NCBI GenBank assembly: GCA_014730295.1 | Contig: WJIN01000425.1 | Location: 1 to 13,080 of the forward strand | Direction of reading: 5' to 3' | Length of the DNA stretch: 13,080 nt | From: Promethearchaeota archaeon | GTDB lineage: Archaea > Asgardarchaeota > Lokiarchaeia > Sigynarchaeales > SOKP01 | Part shown: piece by piece, positions 1 to 6,624 of the stretch | Position numbering within the stretch: position 1 is the stretch's first letter | How the letters are laid out: the number at the start of each line of letters is the position of its first letter | The notes under the pieces: generated by a model | Database searches by the model: none | What the model saw: the letters and a program-made list of their open reading frames with translations, nothing else | Told to the model about the DNA's origin: nothing | Program-made: the position numbers and the translations under genes

Positions 1-236
1 ATCAAAAAGAATATGAGACCTTGCTGAACCGAGAGAATTTTATCGAAACAACGGGCGGAACGCAAGCAGACTTTTTTATTCTTCAATATGCGAAAAAGGA
101 GGACGCGTACATCATCTCTAATGATATGTTCAGAGACTTTTATGAAATGTACGGGGAGGAGTGGCTCGTCGAAAAGCGAATCGCGTTTGAGTTTGCCGAT
201 GATAACCTATTTTTCGATAAAATAGCAATCATTTGA
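1..236 (+). CDS. NYN/Zc3h12a (Regnase)-like ribonuclease, C-terminal part, 5' truncated by the window edge
   Basis: The frame is open from base 3 to the TGA at 234-236, so the gene starts outside the window; the TTG at 21 is only an internal codon. The visible 77 residues match the second half of the NYN/PIN-like fold of Zc3h12a-type RNases: a GGTQADFFIL segment, where the Asp is one of the acidic metal-site residues, then SNDMFRDF, the family's SND signature, then a region corresponding to the usual Trp/Arg-rich tail ending near DDNLFF. The family cleaves single-stranded or structured RNA using Mg2+. Composition is unlike the rest of the window: about 39% G+C, with GCG, CGA, ACG and CTC codons, dropping to about 18% G+C just after the stop. 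This suggests an older chromosomal gene beside an acquired AT-rich region. The cellular role is not known; a second member begins at the right end. Confidence 0.8.
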   Translation, partial: QKEYETLLNRENFIETTGGTQADFFILQYAKKEDAYIISNDMFRDFYEMYGEEWLVEKRIAFEFADDNLFFDKIAII

Positions 237-292
237 AAATTTTAAAGCTAATTAAATTTATTAAGTTTCATTCTTATTTTTTAAATGAACTT

Positions 293-985
293 ATGCTTCC
301 AGAAGATATTATCTCGGTGTTTAATAAAAATCATATTAAGAACTTTAATTATATTATCCATCTAGATAATCTGAAATCTATTTTCCAGTATGAAATAGTA
401 TGTAGAAATTTATTAACACAATATGATCTTATTTATCATGATATAAGTAAAAAAAAATATCAAAAAAATCGATCAAAAAATTTTTTAAAATTTTTCCCTA
501 ATGAGGATATTCATGATTATGTCCCCCTTTATATCTCTACTCACACTCCAATGATAAAAAAACTTTCAAGCCCCTACATAAAATATTATGCTGTTTTAAA
601 AATAACAAATAAAATCTTCAGAGATTTAAAAGATGAGAGAAAAAAGAATATAAAGATTTCAAATCAAAACATCAATCAAACCAGATTAAATGATTTACAA
701 ATAAAAAATATTTCAGATTTTAAGAACACAAATGAGTTTGAAGAGTTCTTAAAATGGGATCTTATTGCTAATAGAAATATTTGTAATAATTATCCCGATA
801 AACTCTACAAGGCTGCAGAGGTATTAGTGCCAGGGAAGATAAATCAAAGATTCATAACTAAAATATGTCCTAAGACAAAAGATATAAGATCTGTTAAAAA
901 TCATATAAAGAGGGTGCTTGACTACAAATGGTATGAGAAAAAAGAATATCTGCTTGATTTTAACAATAATGAATTTAAAGTTTAG
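293..985 (+). CDS. darT: DarT-like DNA ADP-ribosyltransferase (DUF4433 family)
   Basis: Predicted toxin-type enzyme that uses NAD+ to attach ADP-ribose to bases in DNA. Numbered from the ATG at 293, visible family marks are YIIHLDNLKSIF at about 20-31 (the NAD-site His/Asn-Leu segment), an Arg near 60, HDYVPLYISTHTPM at about 74-87 (the DarT 'DYVPLYF..R.PM' block), LKWDLIANRN near 153-162, and AAEVLVP at 174-180, whose Glu176 corresponds to the catalytic glutamate. Length (230 residues) is normal for DarT. A longer start exists: TTG at 233 overlaps the upstream TGA as TTGA and would add 20 residues, mostly hydrophobic and basic. I prefer the ATG because family similarity begins just after it, but coupled initiation at 233 is possible. 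The gene faces the macrodomain gene at 1028-1717 tail to tail across 42 bases, its likely antidote. Family assignment is fairly secure; the DNA target is inferred from the family. Confidence 0.82.
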   Translation: MLPEDIISVFNKNHIKNFNYIIHLDNLKSIFQYEIVCRNLLTQYDLIYHDISKKKYQKNRSKNFLKFFPNEDIHDYVPLYISTHTPMIKKLSSPYIKYYAVLKITNKIFRDLKDERKKNIKISNQNINQTRLNDLQIKNISDFKNTNEFEEFLKWDLIANRNICNNYPDKLYKAAEVLVPGKINQRFITKICPKTKDIRSVKNHIKRVLDYKWYEKKEYLLDFNNNEFKV

Positions 986-1027
986 AAATAGATCTTAGAT
1001 AATAATAATATGAGAGAAATTTGGTAA

Positions 1028-1717
1028 TCACTGTAATTCCTTTAGAAGTAATTCTGTTTCTTTTTTCCAAGTAATCAATTTATCTTCCGCGCATTTTCTA
1101 CAATAATATTTATTTTGCGTATAACTTGGAGTGATAATACTTTCTTTTAATCGGATAGTATTTATATCTATTTTTTCCCCGCAAGATCTACATTTACTTC
1201 TTCCGGACTTTGCTTTCTCAATTTTATATTTAGCACCACCTATCTCGATTGACTCATCAAGATATCTTATTTGAATGTTTATCTCTGTTCCTTCAAAAAT
1301 CTTTTTGATAATTTGTCTAATCTCACTCCAATCTCCTCCATCGAGTCCACTAGCAATTTTTGGCATTGCTAAAGATTTTTCATTATATTCTAACATCTGA
1401 TTCTTCATATCAATAAGAGAATCTTTCAATTGCATATAGTATATTTTTTTATAGTCACCTTTAGCCTTTTGCCAGACTTTCTCTTTCGTTATTAGATTAT
1501 ATATTATTTGAGAATCTTTTTTATACCGAATAGCTTTTCCTACTTTTAAATCAGAAGAAATAGAACTCGCCATATCTGGAAACTTCTCTCTAAAGGTTTT
1601 AGCAATTCCCTTATTCATATTCCTTGATGCAGTGACATCAGCAGAAATACAATGGGCTAAAACCCATTTTTTCAAATTAATTTGAAATAAATCTCCTTTT
1701 ACTTCACGATAATTCAT
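1028..1717 (-). CDS. TARG1/DarG-type macrodomain ADP-ribosyl hydrolase with C-terminal PARP-type zinc finger
   Basis: Residues 1-155 form a macrodomain of the TARG1/DarG subgroup: GDLF at 8-11, LAHCISAD at 20-27, GIAKTF at 37-42, YNLITK at 73-78 and MPKIASGLDGGDW at 118-130. Lys78 and Asp126 align with the catalytic Lys and Asp of human TARG1; the Lys is also the key residue in DarG. The enzyme should therefore remove ADP-ribose from DNA or acidic residues. Residues 164-215 read like a small PARP-type zinc finger: KAKSGRSKCRSCGEKI, then Cys206 and Cys209, giving C-x2-C-x26-C-x2-C. Classical PARP fingers are CCHC, so the third ligand is Cys instead of His here. PARP fingers bind broken DNA ends, so this one may bring the hydrolase to damaged or modified DNA (inference). 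In known DarG proteins the C-terminal part instead binds DarT. Start is ATG at 1717. It is convergent with the DarT-like gene, not in an operon with it, so each would have its own promoter. Confidence 0.85.
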   Translation of the reverse strand: MNYREVKGDLFQINLKKWVLAHCISADVTASRNMNKGIAKTFREKFPDMASSISSDLKVGKAIRYKKDSQIIYNLITKEKVWQKAKGDYKKIYYMQLKDSLIDMKNQMLEYNEKSLAMPKIASGLDGGDWSEIRQIIKKIFEGTEINIQIRYLDESIEIGGAKYKIEKAKSGRSKCRSCGEKIDINTIRLKESIITPSYTQNKYYCRKCAEDKLITWKKETELLLKELQ

Positions 1718-1853
1718 ATCTTAATTATTTATATTAAGTGAGGAATAAAATTAAGTTTATCTTTGCAAAATTGATATTTTCACTCTTAGATACTTCTAAT
1801 CAATATTTTTTCAAATAAACCCTCTTCACTAGTTAAAGTAATTTTTAAATTGG

Positions 1854-1880
1854 AATGGGATAACCAGAAAAAAGCCCATT
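1854..1880. repeat. Inverted repeat AATGGG / CCCATT with 15-base loop
   Basis: Six-base perfect arms at 1854-1859 and 1875-1880 in the 262-base gap between two minus-strand genes. The spacer contains an A-run, read as a T-run on the minus strand. It lies about 100 bases past the end of the zinc-finger/Smr gene and about 140 bases before the macrodomain start, so it could be part of a terminator for the former or a binding site for the latter. Six-base arms arise by chance often enough in AT-rich DNA that this is weak. Confidence 0.2.
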
Positions 1881-1979
1881 TGAAGATAATATAAAATTTC
1901 AGAGATTTTGAAAAATTGTGATAAATATTTAATTTCAATAAAAAGATTTTCGACTGTTATTCCCCCAAATTCATTCTAT

Positions 1980-2912
1980 TTAACCTCTAAGCAATATACC
2001 GGTTGATCCAGGTCTTGAATTCTCCTCTATAGATATTTTAAAACCCGCATTTTTCATTTCCCTAATGAATGAGTTAGAGCGAAAATAATTTTTCAAGGTC
2101 TGTCCATGGTGATATCCATGTATAAGGATTAGCCCCTTAGTTTCGTATTCTTTACATTGCCCTAGATGGACTATGACTTCCTCTATCGCATCTTTGAGAT
2201 AATGTCCATGCAGATCGAGCTGGTGAGTTTTTCTATGGGCACTATAATCCGATTCAGAGCTAAATTTCTGATTACAGTAAACACATTCAATTAGACGTAT
2301 GTGATGTTTAAAATAAATATGATCATCCAATTTTCTTTTACTTCTTAAAACTCTTTTGCAGTAAAGGCATATAAAATATGAGTGATCTGCAAGCTCTGCT
2401 TTTAATTTATTGAGCTGATTTTGGGCTTTATTTAGTAGATCCTTGAAATGCGCATTATTAGGATCTTTTCTTAATTGATCCTTATGATATTCTATTCTCT
2501 TTAGAGATTTATTTATTTTAAGTATATGAGATCCTACGCTAAAACTTCCTTCTTTTGTTTTTACTTTTTGATAGTTGGGTTTAATTTCAGGATGATCTGA
2601 ATGTTCTTTTGAGTTAAAATGAGTATAATCAACCTTGGTTTCATCAGAAATAACTCTAGATTGAGATTTCTCTATTCCTTCACATAAGGATTCAACCTTT
2701 TTGTAATATGTATTTCCCTTCGCATATTTAGATTCTATGAGATCTTTCCTTTCCAGTATTTTTAACTTAATCTTTAAAAGTCTGTTATCCAATTGGTTCC
2801 GAATTTTTAATTTTTTTTTGATTTCAGTGCGCTCCATCCAATCATGTGCAATTAAATCTAAGATCTTTTCATTTGTAACTAAAACACCTAACGAATGATT
2901 TTTATTACTCAT
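1980..2912 (-). CDS. Winged-helix, two C2H2 zinc fingers and C-terminal Smr domain protein
   Basis: 310 residues with four visible parts. Residues about 10-75 look like a winged helix-turn-helix ending in a wing near NTYYKKV. Residues 130-176 are charged and helical, probably coiled coil. Two C2H2 fingers follow: Cys182, Cys185, His198, His203 (C-x2-C-x12-H-x4-H) and Cys210, Cys213, His226, His230 (C-x2-C-x12-H-x3-H). Residues 231-310 are an Smr domain, with DLHG at 233-236 and IHGYHHG at 264-270. Smr domains are nucleases or nucleic-acid binders; SmrB and Cue2 cut mRNA at stalled ribosomes, and MutS2 Smr acts on DNA or ribosomes. The HGYHHG loop differs from the more usual HGxGxG but matches the small Smr protein at 10099-10341. 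ATG at 2912 is a clear start with no strong Shine-Dalgarno. Likely nucleic-acid binding with possible endonuclease activity; whether the target is RNA or DNA cannot be told from sequence. Confidence 0.82.
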   Translation of the reverse strand: MSNKNHSLGVLVTNEKILDLIAHDWMERTEIKKKLKIRNQLDNRLLKIKLKILERKDLIESKYAKGNTYYKKVESLCEGIEKSQSRVISDETKVDYTHFNSKEHSDHPEIKPNYQKVKTKEGSFSVGSHILKINKSLKRIEYHKDQLRKDPNNAHFKDLLNKAQNQLNKLKAELADHSYFICLYCKRVLRSKRKLDDHIYFKHHIRLIECVYCNQKFSSESDYSAHRKTHQLDLHGHYLKDAIEEVIVHLGQCKEYETKGLILIHGYHHGQTLKNYFRSNSFIREMKNAGFKISIEENSRPGSTGILLRG

Positions 2913-3220
2913 ATCAGCTTCTCGAGGTATTTCTTTATTTCCAATATCGAAGGATTTTTGAAGTTACTAAGTATATCATATAATGATCTTTTATATTTTA
3001 GTATCAATCTGTATAATAATCTAATGTGAAACTTTTAAATAAAAAAAAAATATGATTTTAAATAGAAATCCTAACCTTAATTTAATATTTCTTTATATGA
3101 AGAGAAAAGGAAAAAAGAATAATTTTATTATAGTCTAGTATCCTATAAATTAACATACTCTCACTGATTAACAAATAACATCTATTTAGGTTATCAAATT
3201 AAGACAAAAACTAATATGAA
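2913..3220. other. 308-base divergent intergenic region with no gene
   Basis: Lies between the minus-strand zinc-finger/Smr gene and the plus-strand glycosyltransferase pair, so it must carry both promoters. It is extremely AT-rich, with A-runs near 3041-3050 and 3109-3117. TATA-like candidates are TTATATGATATA on the minus strand near 2972-2985 and CTATAAATTA on the plus strand at 3143-3152; both would give leaders of roughly 40-50 bases. Such matches are expected by chance in sequence this poor in G+C. I see no RNA gene, repeat array or convincing small ORF. Confidence 0.5.
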
Positions 3221-4084
3221 ATGAATTCCATGAAGAATAAAATTTTCATTAGTGCAGTGATTGCTACATGTAATAGACCAGAGTTTCTAGAAAAACGCTC
3301 TTTAAAATCTATTGAACAACAGACTAGAAAACCAGATCTTTTTATTATAGTTGATGATTCGTTGAAAAAATTTAAACTTCAAAATAGGAAAATTGTCAAA
3401 AACTTCTCAAAGAAAAATGATAATATTATCTATTTAGAAAACGTAAGAACTAAAGGAGCAAGTGGAGCTTGGAATACAGCTTTAGAAAGAATTAAAAAAA
3501 TAAATTCTGATTCATATATACCAATCTTGGATGATGATGATGCATGGGATAAAAGATATCTGGAAAAATGTGAAAAGAAAATTATCAACGATGATATTGA
3601 TATGTGTATTTCAGGAATTATAAGATATGATGACAATAATCCAGATGGAATAAAAAAAAATATACCAAATAATTTTAAGGTGGAAGAATTTTTAATTGGA
3701 AATCCTAATGTTCAAGGATCCAATCTTTTTATAAAATTAGAATTTCTTTTAATAGCGGGTTGTTTTGATGAGTCTCTAATTAGTACTACAGATAGAGATA
3801 TTTGTATAAGATTGGCAGATATAAATGAACTAAAAGTTGGTTTCCTAAATGAACATTTGGTCCATCATTATGCAATTTCGGGTTATCCAAGACTATCAGA
3901 GAGGAACTCAACAAAAAAAATACAAGGATTAAAATATTTTTATTATAAATATGAGAAAAGAATGGATAATGAACAAAAGATTATATTTTTAAAGAGAGCA
4001 AATAGACTATTTGGTCTAAAAGAAATTGAAAATAAAAATATAGAGCATTATATTGAACAATTAGAATCTTTAGATAATTATTAA
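3221..4084 (+). CDS. GT-A fold family 2 glycosyltransferase
   Basis: 287 residues, with the standard GT2 nucleotide-sugar site at the N terminus: SAVIATCNRPEFL at 11-23, QQTRKPDLFIIVDDS at 33-47, GASGAWN at 79-85 (contacting the sugar nucleotide) and the metal-binding LDDDDAWD at 103-110. TTDRDICIRL at 189-198 fits the acceptor-side segment that usually carries the catalytic base. It should transfer a sugar from a nucleotide donor to an unknown acceptor; the donor cannot be read from sequence. No signal peptide or membrane segment is visible, so it is probably cytosolic or peripheral. ATG at 3221 gives MNSMKNK; the ATG at 3230 would remove only three residues. It is followed after 10 bases by a second glycosyltransferase, so the two are almost certainly one operon, convergent with the radical SAM operon. 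Confidence 0.87.
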   Translation: MNSMKNKIFISAVIATCNRPEFLEKRSLKSIEQQTRKPDLFIIVDDSLKKFKLQNRKIVKNFSKKNDNIIYLENVRTKGASGAWNTALERIKKINSDSYIPILDDDDAWDKRYLEKCEKKIINDDIDMCISGIIRYDDNNPDGIKKNIPNNFKVEEFLIGNPNVQGSNLFIKLEFLLIAGCFDESLISTTDRDICIRLADINELKVGFLNEHLVHHYAISGYPRLSERNSTKKIQGLKYFYYKYEKRMDNEQKIIFLKRANRLFGLKEIENKNIEHYIEQLESLDNY

Positions 4085-4094
4085 TTGTTTAGAA

Positions 4095-4931
4095 ATGTCT
4101 AACGTGAAATATAAAGAAAATAATCAACTACCAATCTCAATTGTAATAAGATGTAGCGATGATTTTAGAGTTTTTGATTGTATAAATAGTATTGATGAAG
4201 ATGTTGAAGTAATAATTTCCCTTACAAAAAATAATAGAATTCAGGAAAGATTAGAAAAATCCAAAATTAAATACTATATTGCTCCAAAAGGAAATCTCTC
4301 AATAATATCCAACTTAGGAGTAAGAATTAGTAACTATGACAAAGTAATAATTACAGACTCTGATACTATTTTTGAAACTGGTTGTATACTGGAATTCTTC
4401 CACGCCTTAAATAAATTTGATATTGTTAGAGCAAGTCTGATATTTAGAAAAGATCAAAGAAATGTGTTCTCTAAAATAATTGCGAAAGCGAGAGAGTATG
4501 TTTATGAGAAAAATTTAGCCTTTACTCCTGGTTTAGGAATTAATAAATCTATTATAGAAAATATTTCTGGTTTTTTATTCAATTCTCCTGTACCTTGGGC
4601 AGTTGATGCGGATTTAAATTTTAGAATAAAAAGAGAAGGTATTCCTATCAAAATTTTAAAATATGCCCATATCCACCATGTTCCAATTAAATTAAAACAT
4701 GATTTAAAAGCGGCTTTCAGAATAGGGATGGGTGTTTGTGTAAGTGTTAAAGAACTCTCAAAATTATATCCGGATTCAAAAAATATCAAAAGAAATCTGA
4801 AAGCAGTAAAGAAAAATGAATATTATTATGTTTTTAAAAGAAAATCATTAATGGTTCTTTTTTATCAAATTATTTGGGATATTTTCTTTCAAATAGGATT
4901 TCTAGTTCAAAAATACCTAAATATTTACTAA
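4095..4931 (+). CDS. GT-A fold family 2-like glycosyltransferase with hydrophobic C terminus
   Basis: 278 residues. PISIVIRCSDD at 13-23 is the first strand of a GT-A fold, though the first acidic motif is less typical than in its neighbour. KVIITDSDTIFETG at 83-96 holds the DSD metal-binding triad. PWAVDADLNFRIKREG at 167-182 resembles the acceptor-side 'ED..L..RL...G' block of GT2 enzymes, with Asp170-172 supplying the acidic residue. Residues 251-272 are hydrophobic and aromatic, perhaps a monotopic membrane anchor, suggesting a lipid-linked acceptor (inference). Ten bases separate it from the upstream glycosyltransferase. It diverges strongly from that protein, so the pair is unlikely to be a recent duplication and may add two different sugars. 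The specific substrate is unknown. Confidence 0.78.
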   Translation: MSNVKYKENNQLPISIVIRCSDDFRVFDCINSIDEDVEVIISLTKNNRIQERLEKSKIKYYIAPKGNLSIISNLGVRISNYDKVIITDSDTIFETGCILEFFHALNKFDIVRASLIFRKDQRNVFSKIIAKAREYVYEKNLAFTPGLGINKSIIENISGFLFNSPVPWAVDADLNFRIKREGIPIKILKYAHIHHVPIKLKHDLKAAFRIGMGVCVSVKELSKLYPDSKNIKRNLKAVKKNEYYYVFKRKSLMVLFYQIIWDIFFQIGFLVQKYLNIY

Positions 4932-4935
4932 TATC

Positions 4936-4950
4936 AATAACTTAGTTATT
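4936..4950. terminator. Small inverted repeat between convergent genes, possible bidirectional terminator
   Basis: AATAAC-TTA-GTTATT is a perfect 6-base-arm inverted repeat in the 37-base gap between the glycosyltransferase operon and the last gene of the radical SAM operon. The position suits a shared terminator, but the stem has only one G-C pair per arm, and archaeal termination depends mainly on U-tracts, so the structure itself may be irrelevant. Confidence 0.25.
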
Positions 4951-4968
4951 ATTTGATTAACAACATAC

Positions 4969-5892
4969 TCATCTAACGTAACTGAAAGGAATTTTCTTCC
5001 AGTCCCAGTTATAAGTAATTTGGTTCCTAAGGGGACAATATCTACACATTGTAGGAGGATTTTTTGAATTAATTATTTTTTTAGCTTTGGATAATTGATT
5101 TTTATTATTTATTACAAATTTGGATTTGTAATCCCAACAACAAACTAAGAAATCCATATCGCTTGTAACTACAAATGAATTATCTATAATTGGGCAAAAC
5201 GGTAAGGGAGATCCCCGATATTTTAGATTTCCATTTTTGATCTTATATCTTTCCCCTCTATATTTTAAATCCAGATAATTTCTTGCTATTTTTTTCATTT
5301 CTTTATCCTCATTATAAAACATCATAATTGCCGATTTAACCATAATCTCATTAACACCCATAGGAAAAAAGAAGGCCCCCAATTTACTTAATTCATGAAT
5401 ATTATGCTTAAAAATAATAAATTGAACTGTTATATCTATATTTGAGTTATACTCTTCTTTTGCTCTAATAATTTTCTTAAGATTAGTTATAGATTTTTCA
5501 AAATCTCCCCTTTTTCTATATTTTTCATACGACTTTTGAGTTATCCCATCTATAGAGAATATTATTTTAGTAAGACCGCAATTTACAATGATTTGTGCTA
5601 ATTTTTGATTCATAATCTGTCCATTAGTACTTATAGAGCAATATGAGAATCTATTGTTAATCAAATTTAGGATTTTATTAATTTGTGGATGCATCAATGG
5701 CTCCCCATAGTTCCATAACTGTATTTTAGGGTCAAATTTTTCTAATTCATCCATCAATAATCGAAATTTATTGATATCCAAATCTAAAATATCTCTTTTT
5801 ACCTCACCCCGGCCTTTTGGACATAAATAGCATTCAAGGTTGCATCTACTTGAGATCTCAATTTGGACATGTTTGGGTTTTACTGGGATCAT
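4969..5892 (-). CDS. Radical SAM protein with C-terminal SPASM domain
   Basis: 307 residues. The radical SAM 4Fe-4S motif is CNLECYLC (Cys17, Cys21, Cys24). Other core marks are WNYGEPLMHP at 60-69 (the GGEP-type SAM-binding strand) and STNGQIM at 88-94. The C-terminal part carries a SPASM-like cysteine set: Cys233 in PFCPI, Cys251-Cys252 in VCCWD, and Cys283 and Cys286 in MCRYC, expected to bind one or two auxiliary clusters. SPASM enzymes act on peptides (anSME, PqqE, mycofactocin and sactipeptide maturases) and on some sugars or small molecules. No RiPP recognition domain (PqqD-like) is seen, and no precursor peptide is nearby. It is the last gene of the minus-strand operon, 11 bases after the kinase-like gene. 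ATG at 5892. The radical SAM/SPASM call is firm; the substrate is unknown. Confidence 0.9.
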   Translation of the reverse strand: MIPVKPKHVQIEISSRCNLECYLCPKGRGEVKRDILDLDINKFRLLMDELEKFDPKIQLWNYGEPLMHPQINKILNLINNRFSYCSISTNGQIMNQKLAQIIVNCGLTKIIFSIDGITQKSYEKYRKRGDFEKSITNLKKIIRAKEEYNSNIDITVQFIIFKHNIHELSKLGAFFFPMGVNEIMVKSAIMMFYNEDKEMKKIARNYLDLKYRGERYKIKNGNLKYRGSPLPFCPIIDNSFVVTSDMDFLVCCWDYKSKFVINNKNQLSKAKKIINSKNPPTMCRYCPLRNQITYNWDWKKIPFSYVR

Positions 5893-5903
5893 ATTCTTAA
5901 TAA

Positions 5904-6623
5904 TTAACTTATTATTTTCTTGTAGAATTTGTCAAAAACCTGTTTTTGCTTTTTTGGATTTTCCAAATAATTAAAATGTCTCGAATGTGTCGCTTCTCTT
6001 AAGTAATTATTTAAATTATCAGTGGTGGCGAAAAAAACAGAAATGAATGCTCTCCTACAAGCTGTTTTAAACAATTCTTCGTAATATGGAACAAAAAAAT
6101 ATCCTATATCCGTAAAAATTAAGTGAGATTCCCCATCTTTTTTAATTTTAATATTAGATGGCTTTAAATCTGTTGGAATCCATCCTAATTCTAGGAATTT
6201 TTTCAATAATAATACCATATCCCTTTTTTTAGAGCCTTTATAAGGTTTAAAATCCATATAAGGCATTTTTGCAATTATCAAATTATCAATTAAATAAACT
6301 TCAAATGATAAAACAGTCTCAATTTTCTTATTTTTTATAGCTTCTGATAATGCTTTTAATTTTAAATAATTGTGAATAATATATTGGTTTGTATCGATAA
6401 ATTTCTTATGAAGAACGAAAAGATTATGTGGTAATAATTTTGATTTTAAGCTATGTTTCATCAGTTCTATTTGTTCATTAAAGAGTGTAAAACATTTAAA
6501 AACGTATTCCTTATTTGCTAGAATTATTCCTTCTCGACTTTGAATATCAAAAAGGGAATCTTCATTTATTTTGAATGTATTTCCAACCAATTTTTTTATT
6601 CTTTTTAAATCTCTATTAATCAT
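5904..6623 (-). CDS. Compact protein-kinase-fold protein
   Basis: 239 residues with a reduced kinase fold. YVFKCF at 40-45 looks like the beta-3 strand with the ATP-binding Lys43. Residues 115-125 resemble the hinge. The catalytic loop is TDLKPSNIKI at 151-160, with Asp152 and Asn157 in place. The metal-binding DFG motif appears as Asp172-Ile-Gly in FTDIGYF. The HRD His is replaced, giving P-T-D, and there is no obvious APE motif or long C-lobe, so the protein is more like small-molecule or lipopolysaccharide-type kinases and other atypical kinases than Ser/Thr regulators. It probably phosphorylates a pathway intermediate or product; protein phosphorylation is the alternative. It lies between two radical SAM genes with a 1-base gap upstream and 11 bases downstream, so translation is likely coupled. 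ATG at 6623 is the natural start. Kinase fold is likely; the substrate is unknown. Confidence 0.7.
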   Translation of the reverse strand: MINRDLKRIKKLVGNTFKINEDSLFDIQSREGIILANKEYVFKCFTLFNEQIELMKHSLKSKLLPHNLFVLHKKFIDTNQYIIHNYLKLKALSEAIKNKKIETVLSFEVYLIDNLIIAKMPYMDFKPYKGSKKRDMVLLLKKFLELGWIPTDLKPSNIKIKKDGESHLIFTDIGYFFVPYYEELFKTACRRAFISVFFATTDNLNNYLREATHSRHFNYLENPKKQKQVFDKFYKKIIS

Positions 6624-6624
6624 T

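Noticed and set aside
3097..3138. 13-codon ATG frame in the intergenic region, rich in Lys, considered as a precursor peptide
   Set aside because: Too short, no leader/core pattern, no Cys/Ser/Thr core, and not adjacent to the radical SAM genes.
3520..3550. GATGAT microsatellite-like run
   Set aside because: It encodes the conserved Asp-rich metal-binding motif of the glycosyltransferase and needs no other explanation.
4502..4789. Minus-strand open frame inside the second glycosyltransferase
   Set aside because: Antisense shadow of a gene with recognisable GT-A motifs; no domain features of its own. The same holds for 3430-3636 and 8944-9144.
4969..5892. RiPP maturase with a precursor peptide nearby
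   Set aside because: No PqqD-like recognition domain and no small Cys- or repeat-containing ORF was found in the gaps of the operon, which are too short to hold one. The peptide idea remains only a possibility.
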